From positions 1-64,000 of the forward strand of contig CAWKDN010000003.1 in assembly GCA_963848415.1 (NCBI GenBank): a stretch of 64,000 nucleotides of DNA, written 5' to 3'. A model generated the notes under the pieces. That model saw only the letters and a program-made list of their open reading frames with translations, searched no databases and was not told the DNA's origin. The translations under genes were made by a program, and so were the position numbers. The stretch comes from CAVQBC01 sp963848415. GTDB taxonomy: Bacteria > Actinomycetota > Thermoleophilia > Solirubrobacterales > Solirubrobacteraceae. Shown piece after piece: positions 14,757-23,245 of this stretch. Each line of letters begins with the position of its first letter. Position 1 is the stretch's first letter.

Positions 14757-15868
14757 GCTGTTCGGCGGCATCTATGCGCGCGGCGGCGTCGAGGCGGAGG
14801 TCATGGACCTCGCATGGCTCCAGGCGATGCTGGACGTGGAGGCCGCCCTGGCCCGCGCGTGCGCGCATGAAGGGCTCATCCCCGAAACCGACGCGCACGC
14901 GGTCGTCGCCGCCTGCCGCGCCGAGGACTACGACCTGGCCGAGCTCGCCGACGAGACGGCCCGGCACGCCTCGCCCGTCGTCGGACTCGCCCGTGAGCTG
15001 AAGCAGCGGGCCGGCTCGAGCGCGCATCACGGCGCCACGAGCCAGGACATCGTCGACACCGCCGCGATGCTCATCGCGCGGCGGGCGCTCGGTCCCCTCG
15101 TCGCGGACGCCGAGGCGGCACGCGACGCCGCCGCCGCGCTGGCCGAGCGCCACGTCGAGACGCCGATGATCGGTCGCACCCTCCTCCAGCACGCGCTCCC
15201 GACGACCTTCGGCCTGCTCGCGGCCGGGTGGGCTGTGGGTATCTCTGAGGCCCTCACACGGGTCGGGCAGGTGCGCGATGAGCTGCTGGCGGTGCAGATG
15301 GGAGGCCCGGTGGGCCAGCGCTCACCGGCGATCGCGGCGCATGTCGCGGCCGACCTGTCGCTGCGCGAGCCGGTGCTGCCCTGGCATGCGATCCGCGTGC
15401 GACCGGTCGAGCTGGCGTCCGCGCTCGGCGCCGTCGCGGGGGTTCTCGGCAAGGTTGCGAGCGACGTCGTGTTGCTGTCGTCGACCGACGTGGGGGAGGT
15501 GCGAGAGGGCGGCGAGGGCGGCGAGTCCTCGGCGATGGGCCACAAGCGCAACCCGGTCGCCTCCGTGTCCGTGCGTCGCGTGCGTGGAGCGCGTGCCGGG
15601 GCTGGTCGCGACGCTCCTGGCCGGAATGCCGCAGGAGCTGCAGCGCGCCGCAGGCGGGTGGCAGGCCGAATGGGGGACGCTGACCGAGCTGCTGCGGCTG
15701 ACCGGCTCCGCGGCCGCATGGTCGCGCGAGCTGTTGTCGAACCTGGAGGTGGACACCCGGCGCATGCGGGCGAACCTCGGCGATGCGGAGATGGACCTGG
15801 GCCACTCGGCCGTGCTCGTTCGCCGCGCCCTCGACCACGTCCTCGACGATCGATCGGAGAGACCGTGA
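14695..15868 (+). CDS. pcaB: 3-carboxy-cis,cis-muconate cycloisomerase, one frame break near 15565-15585
   Basis: A member of the fumarase/aspartase superfamily. 'LFGGIYARGGVEAEVMDLA', 'SSAHHGATSQDIVDTAAML', 'MIGRTLLQHALPTTFG' and the superfamily signature 'GESSAMGHKRNPVASV' are in the first frame. The helical C-terminus continues in a second frame with 'CVERVPGLVATLLAGMPQE' and 'TGSAAAWSRELLSNLEVD' to the stop at 15866-15868. It closes carboxymuconate to gamma-carboxymuconolactone. The start is uncertain: ATG at 14695 or 14665, both inside pcaG. The stop overlaps the GTG of pcaC. Both halves are conserved, so an indel error is likely. Confidence 0.85.
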
Positions 15869-16257
15869 CGGATCCGTTCTACGACGCGGGTATGAAGGTT
15901 CGCCGCGAGGTGCTCGGCGATGCGCACGTCGACCGAGCCGCGGCAGGTAGCACCAGCTTCACCGAGCCGTTCCAGGAGTACATCACCCGCTGCGTCTGGG
16001 GAGGCGTCTGGACTCGCGACGGCCTCGACCGAAGGGCACGCAGCGCGATCACCCTGGCTGTGTTGACCGCGCTCGGGCGGGAGCGCGAGATCGCGATGCA
16101 CGTCCGCGCCGCGGTCGGCAACGGCCTGAGCCGCGAGGAGATCGCGGAAGTGCTGTTGCACACGGCCGCCTACGCCGGCGTGCCCGCCGCCAACAGTGCG
16201 TTCGCCATCGGGCAGCGGGTGTTCGAGGAGATGGACGCCGGCGCCGAGCCGGCGTGA
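15865..16257 (+). CDS. pcaC: 4-carboxymuconolactone decarboxylase
   Basis: 130 residues, single-domain AhpD/CMD fold. 'MKVRREVLGDAHVDRA', 'FTEPFQEYITRCVWGGVWTR', 'LDRRARSAITLAVLTALGRE' and 'GLSREEIAEVLLHTAAYAG' follow the PcaC order. It decarboxylates gamma-carboxymuconolactone to beta-ketoadipate enol-lactone. Unlike many actinobacteria, where PcaC is fused to the enol-lactone hydrolase (PcaL), it stands alone here and no pcaD is in the window. The start is GTG at 15865 and the stop overlaps the GTG of the IclR gene. Confidence 0.93.
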   Translation: MTDPFYDAGMKVRREVLGDAHVDRAAAGSTSFTEPFQEYITRCVWGGVWTRDGLDRRARSAITLAVLTALGREREIAMHVRAAVGNGLSREEIAEVLLHTAAYAGVPAANSAFAIGQRVFEEMDAGAEPA

Positions 16258-17027
16258 ACGCGCGTGGCGACCATTTCGTGCAGTCGCTCGAGCGCGGCCT
16301 GACCGTTGTCCGCGCGCTTGGCGCCACCGAGCCTCAGACCCTGACGGAGGTCGCACGCACGACGGGACTCTCGCGGGCGGCGGCCCGCCGCTTTCTCCTG
16401 ACGCTGGCGGATCTCGGCTATGTCCGTGCGCGCGACGGTCGCTTTGCGCTGACGCCCCATGTGCTCGAGCTCGGCTACGCGTACCTGTCGAGCAGCACCC
16501 TCCCGGAGTTGAGCCAGCCGCACCTCGAGCAGCTCGTCGACGACGTCCATGAATCGTCGTCCGTGTCGCTGCTCGACGGCTCGGACATCGTCTATGTCGC
16601 GCGGGTGCCCACCCGCCGGATCATGTCCGTCTCGATCAGCGTCGGGACGCGCTTCCCGGCGTATGCGACCTCGATGGGCAGGGTGCTGCTCGCCGGGCTG
16701 ACCGAGTCAGAGCTCGCCGCGCGCCTCGACGCCACGACCTTCGAGCCGTTCACCGACGCCACCATCACGAGTGAGAGCGCGCTCCGCGAGAAGCTGGAGG
16801 ACGTCCGGCGGCAGGGGTTTGCGATCGTGGACCAGGAGCTCGAGATCGGACTGCGTTCTGTTGCCGTTCCGATCCACCTCCCAGGGGGAGAAGTGACGGC
16901 GGCCATGAACGTCACCGCTCACGCGTCGCGGACCTCGTTGGCGCAGATGCGGCGGCAGCTCCTGCGGCCCCTCAAGGCGACCGCGGAAGCGATCGAGCGG
17001 GATCTGGCCACGACGGGCGTCCGCTAG
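16254..17027 (+). CDS. IclR-family regulator of the pca operon (PcaR/PobR type)
   Basis: 257 residues. An N-terminal winged HTH ('SLERGLTVVRALGATEPQTL', 'EVARTTGLSRAAARRFLLTL') is followed by the IclR effector domain ('IVYVARVPTRRIMSVSISVG', 'ATSMGRVLLAGLTE', 'GFAIVDQELEIGLRSVAVPI'). The order matches the PcaR/PcaU/PobR branch that senses protocatechuate, 4-hydroxybenzoate or beta-ketoadipate. It is the last gene of the pca operon (GTGA overlap with pcaC), so it is autoregulated with its targets. The palindrome at 13447-13463 is the likely operator. Confidence 0.88.
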   Translation: MNARGDHFVQSLERGLTVVRALGATEPQTLTEVARTTGLSRAAARRFLLTLADLGYVRARDGRFALTPHVLELGYAYLSSSTLPELSQPHLEQLVDDVHESSSVSLLDGSDIVYVARVPTRRIMSVSISVGTRFPAYATSMGRVLLAGLTESELAARLDATTFEPFTDATITSESALREKLEDVRRQGFAIVDQELEIGLRSVAVPIHLPGGEVTAAMNVTAHASRTSLAQMRRQLLRPLKATAEAIERDLATTGVR

Positions 17028-17110
17028 GCGACGCCGGCGGCGTACGCGAGCGCCACCAGCGCCACCCAGAGGAGAAGCCCTACGAGGATCCTCGAGCCGA
17101 CGCGCCGCAT
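17024..17110 (-). CDS. 28-residue single-helix membrane peptide coupled to the Nramp-like transporter
   Basis: MRRVGSRILVGLLLWVAL followed by VALAYAAGVA: a positively charged start, then one membrane helix. Its ATG overlaps the transporter stop (ATGA at 17107-17110) and an AGGAGG-like purine tract is present in the transporter's last codons (plus-strand CCTC region), so translation is coupled. Small single-helix subunits next to transporters (KdpF-like) can stabilise or regulate them; that role is inferred. It overlaps the end of the convergent IclR gene by four bases. Confidence 0.6.
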   Translation of the reverse strand: MRRVGSRILVGLLLWVALVALAYAAGVA

Positions 17111-18558
17111 CAGAGGAGGTTCCCGAACTGGTCGATGGCGACGATCGAGGAGGCCGTGCCGAGCAGCAGGATCGCGAACACCATGATGCCGAGCCGGTAT
17201 CCGCGCAGCTTCAGCTCGGGGGGCAGGTAGCGACGGTTCGTGAACAGCAGCAGGCACGAGTAGACGACCATGATCACGCCGCCGAGGACGGTGGAGATCG
17301 TCACGAGCACGAGCGGCTGATCGAAGCCCAGCAGGAGGATGCCGCTGCCGATGATCACCATCATCCAGACCACCGAGAAGTACACGCGGCTCTCCGTCCA
17401 GCGGTCGCTGTTCTTCGTGTATCCGCAGTACACGACGTCGGCGACGAGGCGGGACACGTAGTCCACGATGCCGAGGGCCGCCGCGAACAGGCTGACGGCG
17501 CCGATCGCGAGGAAGAACGTGCCGAACCATTCGCCGACCTGCGCGTCGAGTGCCTCGGCCTCGAGCGAGATGAAGTCGAAGCCGCTCTCCTCCGGAAGCT
17601 CGGGATTGCCGAAGACCGTCGAGTACGCGAGCAGCGAGAAGACGGTGATGGAGATCGCGGCGATGACGGCGAACGACAGGAACTGCTCGAGGTTGGCGCG
17701 CCGCCACCACGTGCGCCAGCGGACCATGTTCTCCTCGTCGCGCGGGAAGCTGTAGCGCTGGTCGGACTCCATCGCCTCCTCCTCGCCGGTGATGGGCGAG
17801 ACGATGCGCGGCGCGTATTGCCCCATACCGAAGCCCTTGTCCCGGATCCAGTTGCTCTGGACGAGGTTGTTCGCGCCGCCGGCGCCGGCCGCCGCGAGGG
17901 CGCCGACGAGGATCGCGAGGTCGATCTCGCTCGGGAAGGTCCCGAAGCTGGTGACGATCTCGCTCGTGTCGCGGAACGCTGTCGCGCTCACGGCGGTGAA
18001 CAGCGCGATGACGATGAAGATCAGCAGGGCGCCGATCTTGAGGAACTCGAGTCGCTCGACGGTCTGGTAGACGACCGGGGACGCCGTCAGCGCGGCCCCG
18101 ATCGCGAGCAGCGCCGCAATGGCGATGACGTTGGGATCGCCTCCGCCGACGAGGAACGTCGTCACGGTCGCGGCGCTCGTCGCCCAGCCGGGCCACAGCG
18201 TGGCCAACAGCGCCATCAGCACCAGGATCAGCGCCCACGGCGTCCACAGCCGCCGGAAGCCGGTGATCGCGGTCTGCCCTGTTGCGAGCGTGTAGCGCTC
18301 GATCTCCATGTTGATGAAGAACTGGACCAGGACCCCGACCACCGCCGCCCACAGGAAGACGAGCCCCGCCTTGGAGGCGATGTACGGGTAGAGGATGTAC
18401 TCGCCGCTGGCGACTCCGACGCCGACCAGGATCACACTCGGACCGATCAGCCTGCTCAGGCGGACGGGCTCCGGCAGGTCCCGGACGATCTCGTCGCCCG
18501 TGGCAGCCGGAGCGGTCACCGCCGTTTCCTGCTGAGGCGTGGTCTCGAACGTTTTCAC
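17110..18558 (-). CDS. Nramp-fold (SLC11-related) transporter lacking the metal-site motifs
   Basis: 482 residues, about 11-12 membrane helices. The first helix region is 'GPSVILVGVGVASGEYILYP' and the helix-6 region is 'AAAGAGGANNLVQSNWIRDK'. True Nramp metal transporters carry DPGN and MPH at these places; here they are absent, as in Nramp-related proteins of unknown substrate. The gene follows the dehydroshikimate dehydratase gene by one base and starts GTG with a GGGAGG ribosome site. The context suggests uptake of quinate, shikimate or another acid of this pathway, but metal or other substrates cannot be excluded. Confidence 0.8.
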   Translation of the reverse strand: MKTFETTPQQETAVTAPAATGDEIVRDLPEPVRLSRLIGPSVILVGVGVASGEYILYPYIASKAGLVFLWAAVVGVLVQFFINMEIERYTLATGQTAITGFRRLWTPWALILVLMALLATLWPGWATSAATVTTFLVGGGDPNVIAIAALLAIGAALTASPVVYQTVERLEFLKIGALLIFIVIALFTAVSATAFRDTSEIVTSFGTFPSEIDLAILVGALAAAGAGGANNLVQSNWIRDKGFGMGQYAPRIVSPITGEEEAMESDQRYSFPRDEENMVRWRTWWRRANLEQFLSFAVIAAISITVFSLLAYSTVFGNPELPEESGFDFISLEAEALDAQVGEWFGTFFLAIGAVSLFAAALGIVDYVSRLVADVVYCGYTKNSDRWTESRVYFSVVWMMVIIGSGILLLGFDQPLVLVTISTVLGGVIMVVYSCLLLFTNRRYLPPELKLRGYRLGIMVFAILLLGTASSIVAIDQFGNLL

Positions 18559-18559
18559 G

Positions 18560-20404
18560 TCAATCCTCCCCTTGGGTTGGTCCCTGCAGGAGCGGCTCCT
18601 GCACCTCGTGTGGGCGCAGCTGCACCGACAGCCGTACCGGCGAATTGGCGGCACCGAAGCCGCCATAGCCCCCCCGCCGCTCGACGACCTCGAAGAACAG
18701 GCGATCGCCCACCATCTCCGTGAACCAGTGCAGGAGCTCGCCCGACGGGTCGGCGTCGTACAGGACTCCGAGCTCACGCAGCATCTCGAGCAGCGGGTCG
18801 TCCAGCTGCGTACGGGCGGCGAGATCGTCGTAGTAGTTGTCCGGGACAGGCAGAAGCGGGAGGCCGCGCTCGCGCATCGTGCGTGCCGCTCCGAGCGCGT
18901 CGCCGGTCGCGAAGGCCACGTGCTGAAGCTCTCCGAGGCGCCCGTTGGCGCCACTCGCGAGGCGCGGCACGGTGACGGCCAGGCGCAGCCGCCCGCTCGA
19001 GTCGCTGATCGCACGGCTTCGCAGCAGGCCGTCGGGCGCCGCGAGGTCCTGACTCTCATGGGTACGGAGGCCGAGGACGGAGCGATAGAAGAGAGCAGCC
19101 TCGTCGAAGTAGTCGAACGGCTGGGACAGGGCGACGTGGTCGATCGCCTCGAGCGCGCCGTCCCCGGGGTTCTCCGGCTCGAGCTCGACGAAGTCCCCGA
19201 GCCAGCCGTCGCTGCCGGCCTCGGTGCGGCAGAACAGCACCGACGTCTCGTCCGGCGCTGCAATTGCGGTCAGGTCCGCCTCGCCGGGACCGCGCCGCCG
19301 TGACCGCATCGAGGCGAGCAGCGCCTGCGCACGGTCGGCCGATCCGGGCGGGTCCTCGCTCTCCACTCCGAGCGCCGCGACGACCGGGTCGTCCGCGGCG
19401 TGCTCGTCGCCGTGGTTCAGGAGGACTCGCGCGCAGCCCTGCTGCCAGAGCTGCACCGGCTTGGAACGGTGTGGGCCCACATGGGCGAACCCCATCGCCT
19501 CCAACAGGGCCTCGGTCATCGGGCCCGACGTGGGGCTGACGGCGAGCTCGACGAACGCGAAGCCGCGCAGCCCGGGCGCGGGCGGCAGAGGGCGTTCGCC
19601 GAGCGCCTCCTCCAGCACGAGCAGCGATCGCATGGCATCGACGGCGATCCGACCGGGATCGGCCTGGCGAAAGACGTCGTTGAAGACCTCGAGCGAGACG
19701 AACCCGTCGTAGCCGGCCGCGCGCACGTGGCCCATGAACGTGGCCAGCTCGAATCCGCCCTGGGTCGGGAAGCAGCGGTAGTGCCGGCTCCACTGCAGCA
19801 CGTCGAGCGCGATGACCGGCGCGTCGGCCAGCTGGACGAAGAAGATCTTCTCGCCGGGGATGTCCCTGATCCGGGACGGGTCGCTCCCCGCGGACAGGAT
19901 GTGGAACGAGTCCAGGCAGGTGCCGAGGTTGGGGTGGTCTGCGGACTCGACGATGTGCCACGCAGCCTCGTAGTCGTTCACGTGCCGTCCCCAGGCGAGC
20001 GCTTCGAACGCGATGCGCATGCCGTGCTCTGCCGCCTCGTCGGCGAGCCGGCGAAGCTGGGCGGCCGAGCGCTGCGGATCGTCGATCGCGCTCGCGGAGA
20101 CGTTCGAGCAGACGAGCAGCGTGCCGGCCCCGAGCGCTTCCATGACCTCGAACTTGTGCCGGGCCCGGCGCAGGTTGTGCTCGAGCTGCTCCGGTCCGAC
20201 GCCCTCGAAGTCGCGGAACGGCTGGTACATCGGGATCACCAGCCCGAGCCCGTCGGCCAGCGCCCGCACCTCGCCGGGAGTCAGCGGGGAGGAGATGAGG
20301 TCGGGCTCGAAGATCTCGACGGCGTCGAAGCCTGCCGCCGCGGCCGCGTGCAGCTTCTCGTCGAGCGACCCGCTGAGCGACACGGTGGCGATCGAGGACT
20401 TCAC
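18560..20404 (-). CDS. qsuB: Two-domain 3-dehydroshikimate dehydratase (QsuB/QuiC1 type)
   Basis: 614 residues. Residues 1-280 form a sugar-phosphate-isomerase/AP-endonuclease TIM barrel. Its metal ligands match the dehydroshikimate dehydratase set: Glu134 ('IAFEALAWG'), Asp165 ('TCLDSFHIL'), Gln191 ('FFVQLADAP') and Glu239 ('VSLEVFND'). Residues about 290-600 form a 4-hydroxyphenylpyruvate-dioxygenase-like VOC domain ('AIDHVALSQPFDYFDEAALFY', 'LQHVAFATGDALGAARTM', 'DRLFFEVVERRGGYGGFG'), the usual C-terminal partner in QsuB/QuiC1. It converts dehydroshikimate to protocatechuate, feeding the pca operon. The GTG start overlaps the aroE-like stop. Confidence 0.92.
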   Translation of the reverse strand: MKSSIATVSLSGSLDEKLHAAAAAGFDAVEIFEPDLISSPLTPGEVRALADGLGLVIPMYQPFRDFEGVGPEQLEHNLRRARHKFEVMEALGAGTLLVCSNVSASAIDDPQRSAAQLRRLADEAAEHGMRIAFEALAWGRHVNDYEAAWHIVESADHPNLGTCLDSFHILSAGSDPSRIRDIPGEKIFFVQLADAPVIALDVLQWSRHYRCFPTQGGFELATFMGHVRAAGYDGFVSLEVFNDVFRQADPGRIAVDAMRSLLVLEEALGERPLPPAPGLRGFAFVELAVSPTSGPMTEALLEAMGFAHVGPHRSKPVQLWQQGCARVLLNHGDEHAADDPVVAALGVESEDPPGSADRAQALLASMRSRRRGPGEADLTAIAAPDETSVLFCRTEAGSDGWLGDFVELEPENPGDGALEAIDHVALSQPFDYFDEAALFYRSVLGLRTHESQDLAAPDGLLRSRAISDSSGRLRLAVTVPRLASGANGRLGELQHVAFATGDALGAARTMRERGLPLLPVPDNYYDDLAARTQLDDPLLEMLRELGVLYDADPSGELLHWFTEMVGDRLFFEVVERRGGYGGFGAANSPVRLSVQLRPHEVQEPLLQGPTQGED

Positions 20405-21285
20405 GCGGCCTGCCACCTCTCCTGCACCAGTGTCTCGACGTGGGCGAGCATGCGGTCGCTGTCGGGGCGGACACCGCTGAAGAGCTCCAGCGAGCCCGCC
20501 GCCTGCAGCGCGACCATCGCCCCACCGTCGAGGGTCCGGCACCCGCGGGCGCGCGCGTCACCGAGAAGCCTCGTCTCGATCGGCATGTAGACCACGTCCG
20601 CGACCCACATGCCTGGGTCGAGCAGCTGGCCGGGGACGGCCGTACCGGGATGGCCGACCATCCCGGTGGGGGTCGCGTGAATGAGCCCATCGGCCGACGC
20701 GAGCAGCTCCTCGAGCCCGGCCAGCTCGGCCGTGCCGGTGGAGGCGGCACCGAAGCGGCGGCGGGCCGTCGCCGCCAGATGGCCGGCACGGTCGGAGTCG
20801 GCGTCCACGACAGTGAGGTGGCCGGCGCCGATCGAGAGCATCGCGTGGGCCACCGCCGCGCCTGCGCCCCCGGCGCCGAGGAGCACGACCCGCTCGGTGC
20901 GGGCGTCGGACAGGTTGCGCCGGAAGGCCTCCGTGAACGCACTCACGTCGGTGTTGTGGCCGACCGCGCGCCCGTTGCGGAGCACGACCGTGTTGACCGC
21001 TTCGATCGCCGCGGCCTCGGGAGACATGTCGTCCAGCTCCTCCACCACGATCTGCTTGCAGGGGTGCGTCACATTGAGGCCGCGAAGGCCGTTCTCCTGC
21101 GCCTCGCGCACCATCGCGCCGACGTCCGACGGGGGCCGGCCCAGCTCGTCGAGGTCGAACAGCTCGTAGGAGTAGTCGAGGCCGAGGAGCGTCGCCTCGC
21201 GCTCGTGGAGCGCCGGGCTCAGAGATTCCTGGATGCCCGCTCCGATCAGGCCCACCGCGATGGCGCCGTCGACTCCTCCGCTCAC
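20401..21285 (-). CDS. Shikimate/quinate dehydrogenase (AroE family), catabolic context
   Basis: 294 residues. Substrate-binding domain: 'VGLIGAGIQESLSPALHERE', the catalytic Lys in 'LNVTHPCKQIVVEEL', and Asp in 'GHNTDVSAFTEAF'. NAD(P) domain: 'VVLLGAGGAGAAVAHAML' followed by 'LTVVDADSDRAGHLAA', where an acidic residue after the second strand suggests NAD+ preference. That suits oxidation of shikimate or quinate rather than biosynthesis. As first gene of the operon with the dehydroshikimate dehydratase it would deliver 3-dehydroshikimate. The start is GTG at 21283-21285. Confidence 0.88.
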   Translation of the reverse strand: MSGGVDGAIAVGLIGAGIQESLSPALHEREATLLGLDYSYELFDLDELGRPPSDVGAMVREAQENGLRGLNVTHPCKQIVVEELDDMSPEAAAIEAVNTVVLRNGRAVGHNTDVSAFTEAFRRNLSDARTERVVLLGAGGAGAAVAHAMLSIGAGHLTVVDADSDRAGHLAATARRRFGAASTGTAELAGLEELLASADGLIHATPTGMVGHPGTAVPGQLLDPGMWVADVVYMPIETRLLGDARARGCRTLDGGAMVALQAAGSLELFSGVRPDSDRMLAHVETLVQERWQAA

Positions 21286-21313
21286 GCCCCTGGCAGTACC
21301 CTGGGCCTTCTAT

Positions 21314-21327
21314 GTACTAACCAGTAC
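21314..21327. promoter_or_regulatory. TetR-type operator between the aroE-like gene and the TetR gene
   Basis: GTACT-AACC-AGTAC is a perfect palindrome in the 77-bp divergent gap. It resembles TACTGGTTAGTA-type TetR operators and can control both directions. Confidence 0.6.
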
Positions 21328-21362
21328 GTTCATTCTGGGGCCGGGCGGCGGGAGCGCCTAGC

Positions 21363-22010
21363 ATGAGCACCATGGCCAGCGCAGTCCCCGAGCGTCAACG
21401 GGATGCCGAGCGGACGCAGCGGGAGATCCTGGAGGTCGCAAGCAGGGAGTTCGCCGATCGGGGCTTCGCGGGCGCGCGCGTCGACGAGATCGCCGAGCAG
21501 ACCCGCACGACCAAGCGGATGATCTATTACTACTTCGCCAGCAAGGAGCAGCTGTTCGTCGCGGTCCTCGCACGGGCCTACGCGACCATCCGTGCCGCCG
21601 AGCAGGCCATCGAGGTCGACCACCTCGAGCCTGTTGCCGCGATCCGCCGTCTGGCCGAGTTGACCTTCGACCACCACGAGTCGCATCCGGACTTCATCCG
21701 CCTCGTCAGCATCGAGAACATCCACCGCGCGGAGCACCTGGCCGGGCGCGACGACATCGCGGGTCTGAACAGCCCCGCCATCGAGCTGATCGAGGACATC
21801 CTGGAGCGTGGCCGGGAGGACGGCAGCTTCACGCGCGACATCGATGCCGTTGACCTCCACATGATGGTCAGCGCCTTCTGCTTCTTTCGCGTGGCCAACC
21901 GCCACACGTTCAGCGCGATCTTCGACCGGGATCTCGTCGACAGCGGACGCCGCGAGCTCTACCGCGAGATGGTGGGCGAGATCGTCGTGAGGTACCTGAG
22001 GGGCGCCTAG
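21363..22010 (+). CDS. TetR-family regulator divergent to the quinate/shikimate genes
   Basis: 215 residues. The N-terminal TetR HTH is 'TQREILEVASREFADRGFAG', 'VDEIAEQTRTTKRMIYYYF' and 'SKEQLFVAVL'. The C-terminal effector domain includes 'HESHPDFIRLVSIENIHRAEHL' and 'FCFFRVANRHTFSAIF', of the type seen in TetR regulators with a conserved C-terminal TetR_C domain near aromatic genes. Divergence from the aroE-like gene with one palindrome between them suggests it represses the quinate/shikimate operon until an intermediate binds. The effector is unknown. Confidence 0.87.
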   Translation: MSTMASAVPERQRDAERTQREILEVASREFADRGFAGARVDEIAEQTRTTKRMIYYYFASKEQLFVAVLARAYATIRAAEQAIEVDHLEPVAAIRRLAELTFDHHESHPDFIRLVSIENIHRAEHLAGRDDIAGLNSPAIELIEDILERGREDGSFTRDIDAVDLHMMVSAFCFFRVANRHTFSAIFDRDLVDSGRRELYREMVGEIVVRYLRGA

Positions 22011-22041
22011 CACGGGAACGCCCCTAATGAGAAGCAGTGCG

Positions 22042-23055
22042 TCAGGCGTCCCGACGCGCCCGGCTCGGCGCGACGCGCGGCGGCTCGCCGGGCTGCTTCG
22101 GGTAGACCGGCGGCCACGGCGCGTCGAGCAGGCCGTCCGCGCGGTCGCGCTCGTGGAGGGCGAGCAGCGGCTCGAGCGACTGCGGGACGTCGTCGATCGC
22201 CGCCCAGGGATCGCCATCGCGCTGCAGCCGGCGGGGCACGGTCGCCAGGGTGAGGGCGTCGGGGTCCACGTCGTCGAGCTCGTCCCAGTGGACCGGGGTG
22301 GAGACCTGTGCACCCGCGCGGGCGCGCACCGACCAGGCGCCGAACACCGTCTTGTGCGGCGCGTTCTGGTTGTAGTCGAGGAAGATCCGGCTCCCCCGCT
22401 CCTCCTTCCACCAGGCGGCGGTGACGAGGTCGGGACGGCGGCGCTCGAGCTCGCGCGCCGCGGCCACCGCGGCGGAGCGGACGGCGTAGGCGTCCCAGCG
22501 CGGCGCGAGCCGGACGTAGACGTGCAGGCCGCGGTTGCCGGTCGTCTTCGCAAAGCCGGTGATGCCGAGCTCGTCCAGCAGCGCCTTGAGCTCCCACGCG
22601 GCTGCTCGTGCCTCGCCGAAGCCCGTGCCGGGCTGGGGATCGAGGTCGAGGCGCAGCTCGTCGGCGTGCTCGGGGTCCTCGGCGCGGTGTGGCCAGACGT
22701 GGAAGCCGAGGCAGGCGAGGTTGACGGCCCAGGCGACGTGGGCGACGTCGGCGGCCACGAGCGCCCGCGACGGCGTGCCGTTGACGGTCTCCACGGTCGT
22801 CGTCTCCAGCCACTCCGGTGCGCCGGCCGGCACGCGCTTCTGGAAGAACGACGACCCGCCGGCGCCGCGCGGGAAGCGCTGCATGAGGACGGGCCGGCCG
22901 CCCATCGCGCGCATCAGTGGCTCGGCGACGGCGGCGTAGTAGGCGACGAGGTCGAGCTTCGTCACCCCAGGCTCGGCGAAGAGCACCTTGCCGGGGCTGG
23001 TGATCCGGACCTCCCGCCCGGCGAGCTCGAGCACCTGCGCGTCGTCGCCGGCCAC
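22042..23055 (-). CDS. LigD-type polymerase/primase-domain protein
   Basis: 337 residues, the size of a stand-alone LigD polymerase domain (AEP superfamily). 'REVRITSPGKVLFAEPGVTKLD', 'VLMQRFPRGAGGSSFFQKRV' and 'WAVNLACLGFHVWPHRAEDPE' are followed by the metal-binding 'ELRLDLDPQPGTGFGE', then 'TTGNRGLHVYVRLAPRW' and 'IFLDYNQNAPHKTVFGAWSV'. These enzymes fill gaps and add ribonucleotides during non-homologous end joining. No ligase or nuclease domain and no ku gene are in the window. A GTG at 23053-23055 is taken as the start; the longer open frame upstream has no conserved sequence. Confidence 0.85.
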   Translation of the reverse strand: MAGDDAQVLELAGREVRITSPGKVLFAEPGVTKLDLVAYYAAVAEPLMRAMGGRPVLMQRFPRGAGGSSFFQKRVPAGAPEWLETTTVETVNGTPSRALVAADVAHVAWAVNLACLGFHVWPHRAEDPEHADELRLDLDPQPGTGFGEARAAAWELKALLDELGITGFAKTTGNRGLHVYVRLAPRWDAYAVRSAAVAAARELERRRPDLVTAAWWKEERGSRIFLDYNQNAPHKTVFGAWSVRARAGAQVSTPVHWDELDDVDPDALTLATVPRRLQRDGDPWAAIDDVPQSLEPLLALHERDRADGLLDAPWPPVYPKQPGEPPRVAPSRARRDA

Positions 23056-23245
23056 CTGCCCACCGTACCGGCCCCGGTCGGCGGGACGCGCGCGAGCCGG
23101 CTCGTGGCCGCGCGCGCCGCGCGTGCGCCGGCATGCGATCCACGCGGTCCGGCAATACCCTTCGCGCTCGTGGGGCCTCAACCGTCACCAGCGAGCTCAT
23201 CGGCGTGATCGCCGGCGCGGGGCTCCCGCCACCGCGGTCGACCGG

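Noticed and set aside
18560..20404. 4-hydroxyphenylpyruvate dioxygenase as the function of the two-domain protein
   Set aside because: The C-terminal half is HPPD-like, but the N-terminal barrel has the full dehydroshikimate dehydratase metal set (E134, D165, Q191, E239) and the neighbours are pca and shikimate genes, which fits QsuB/QuiC1.
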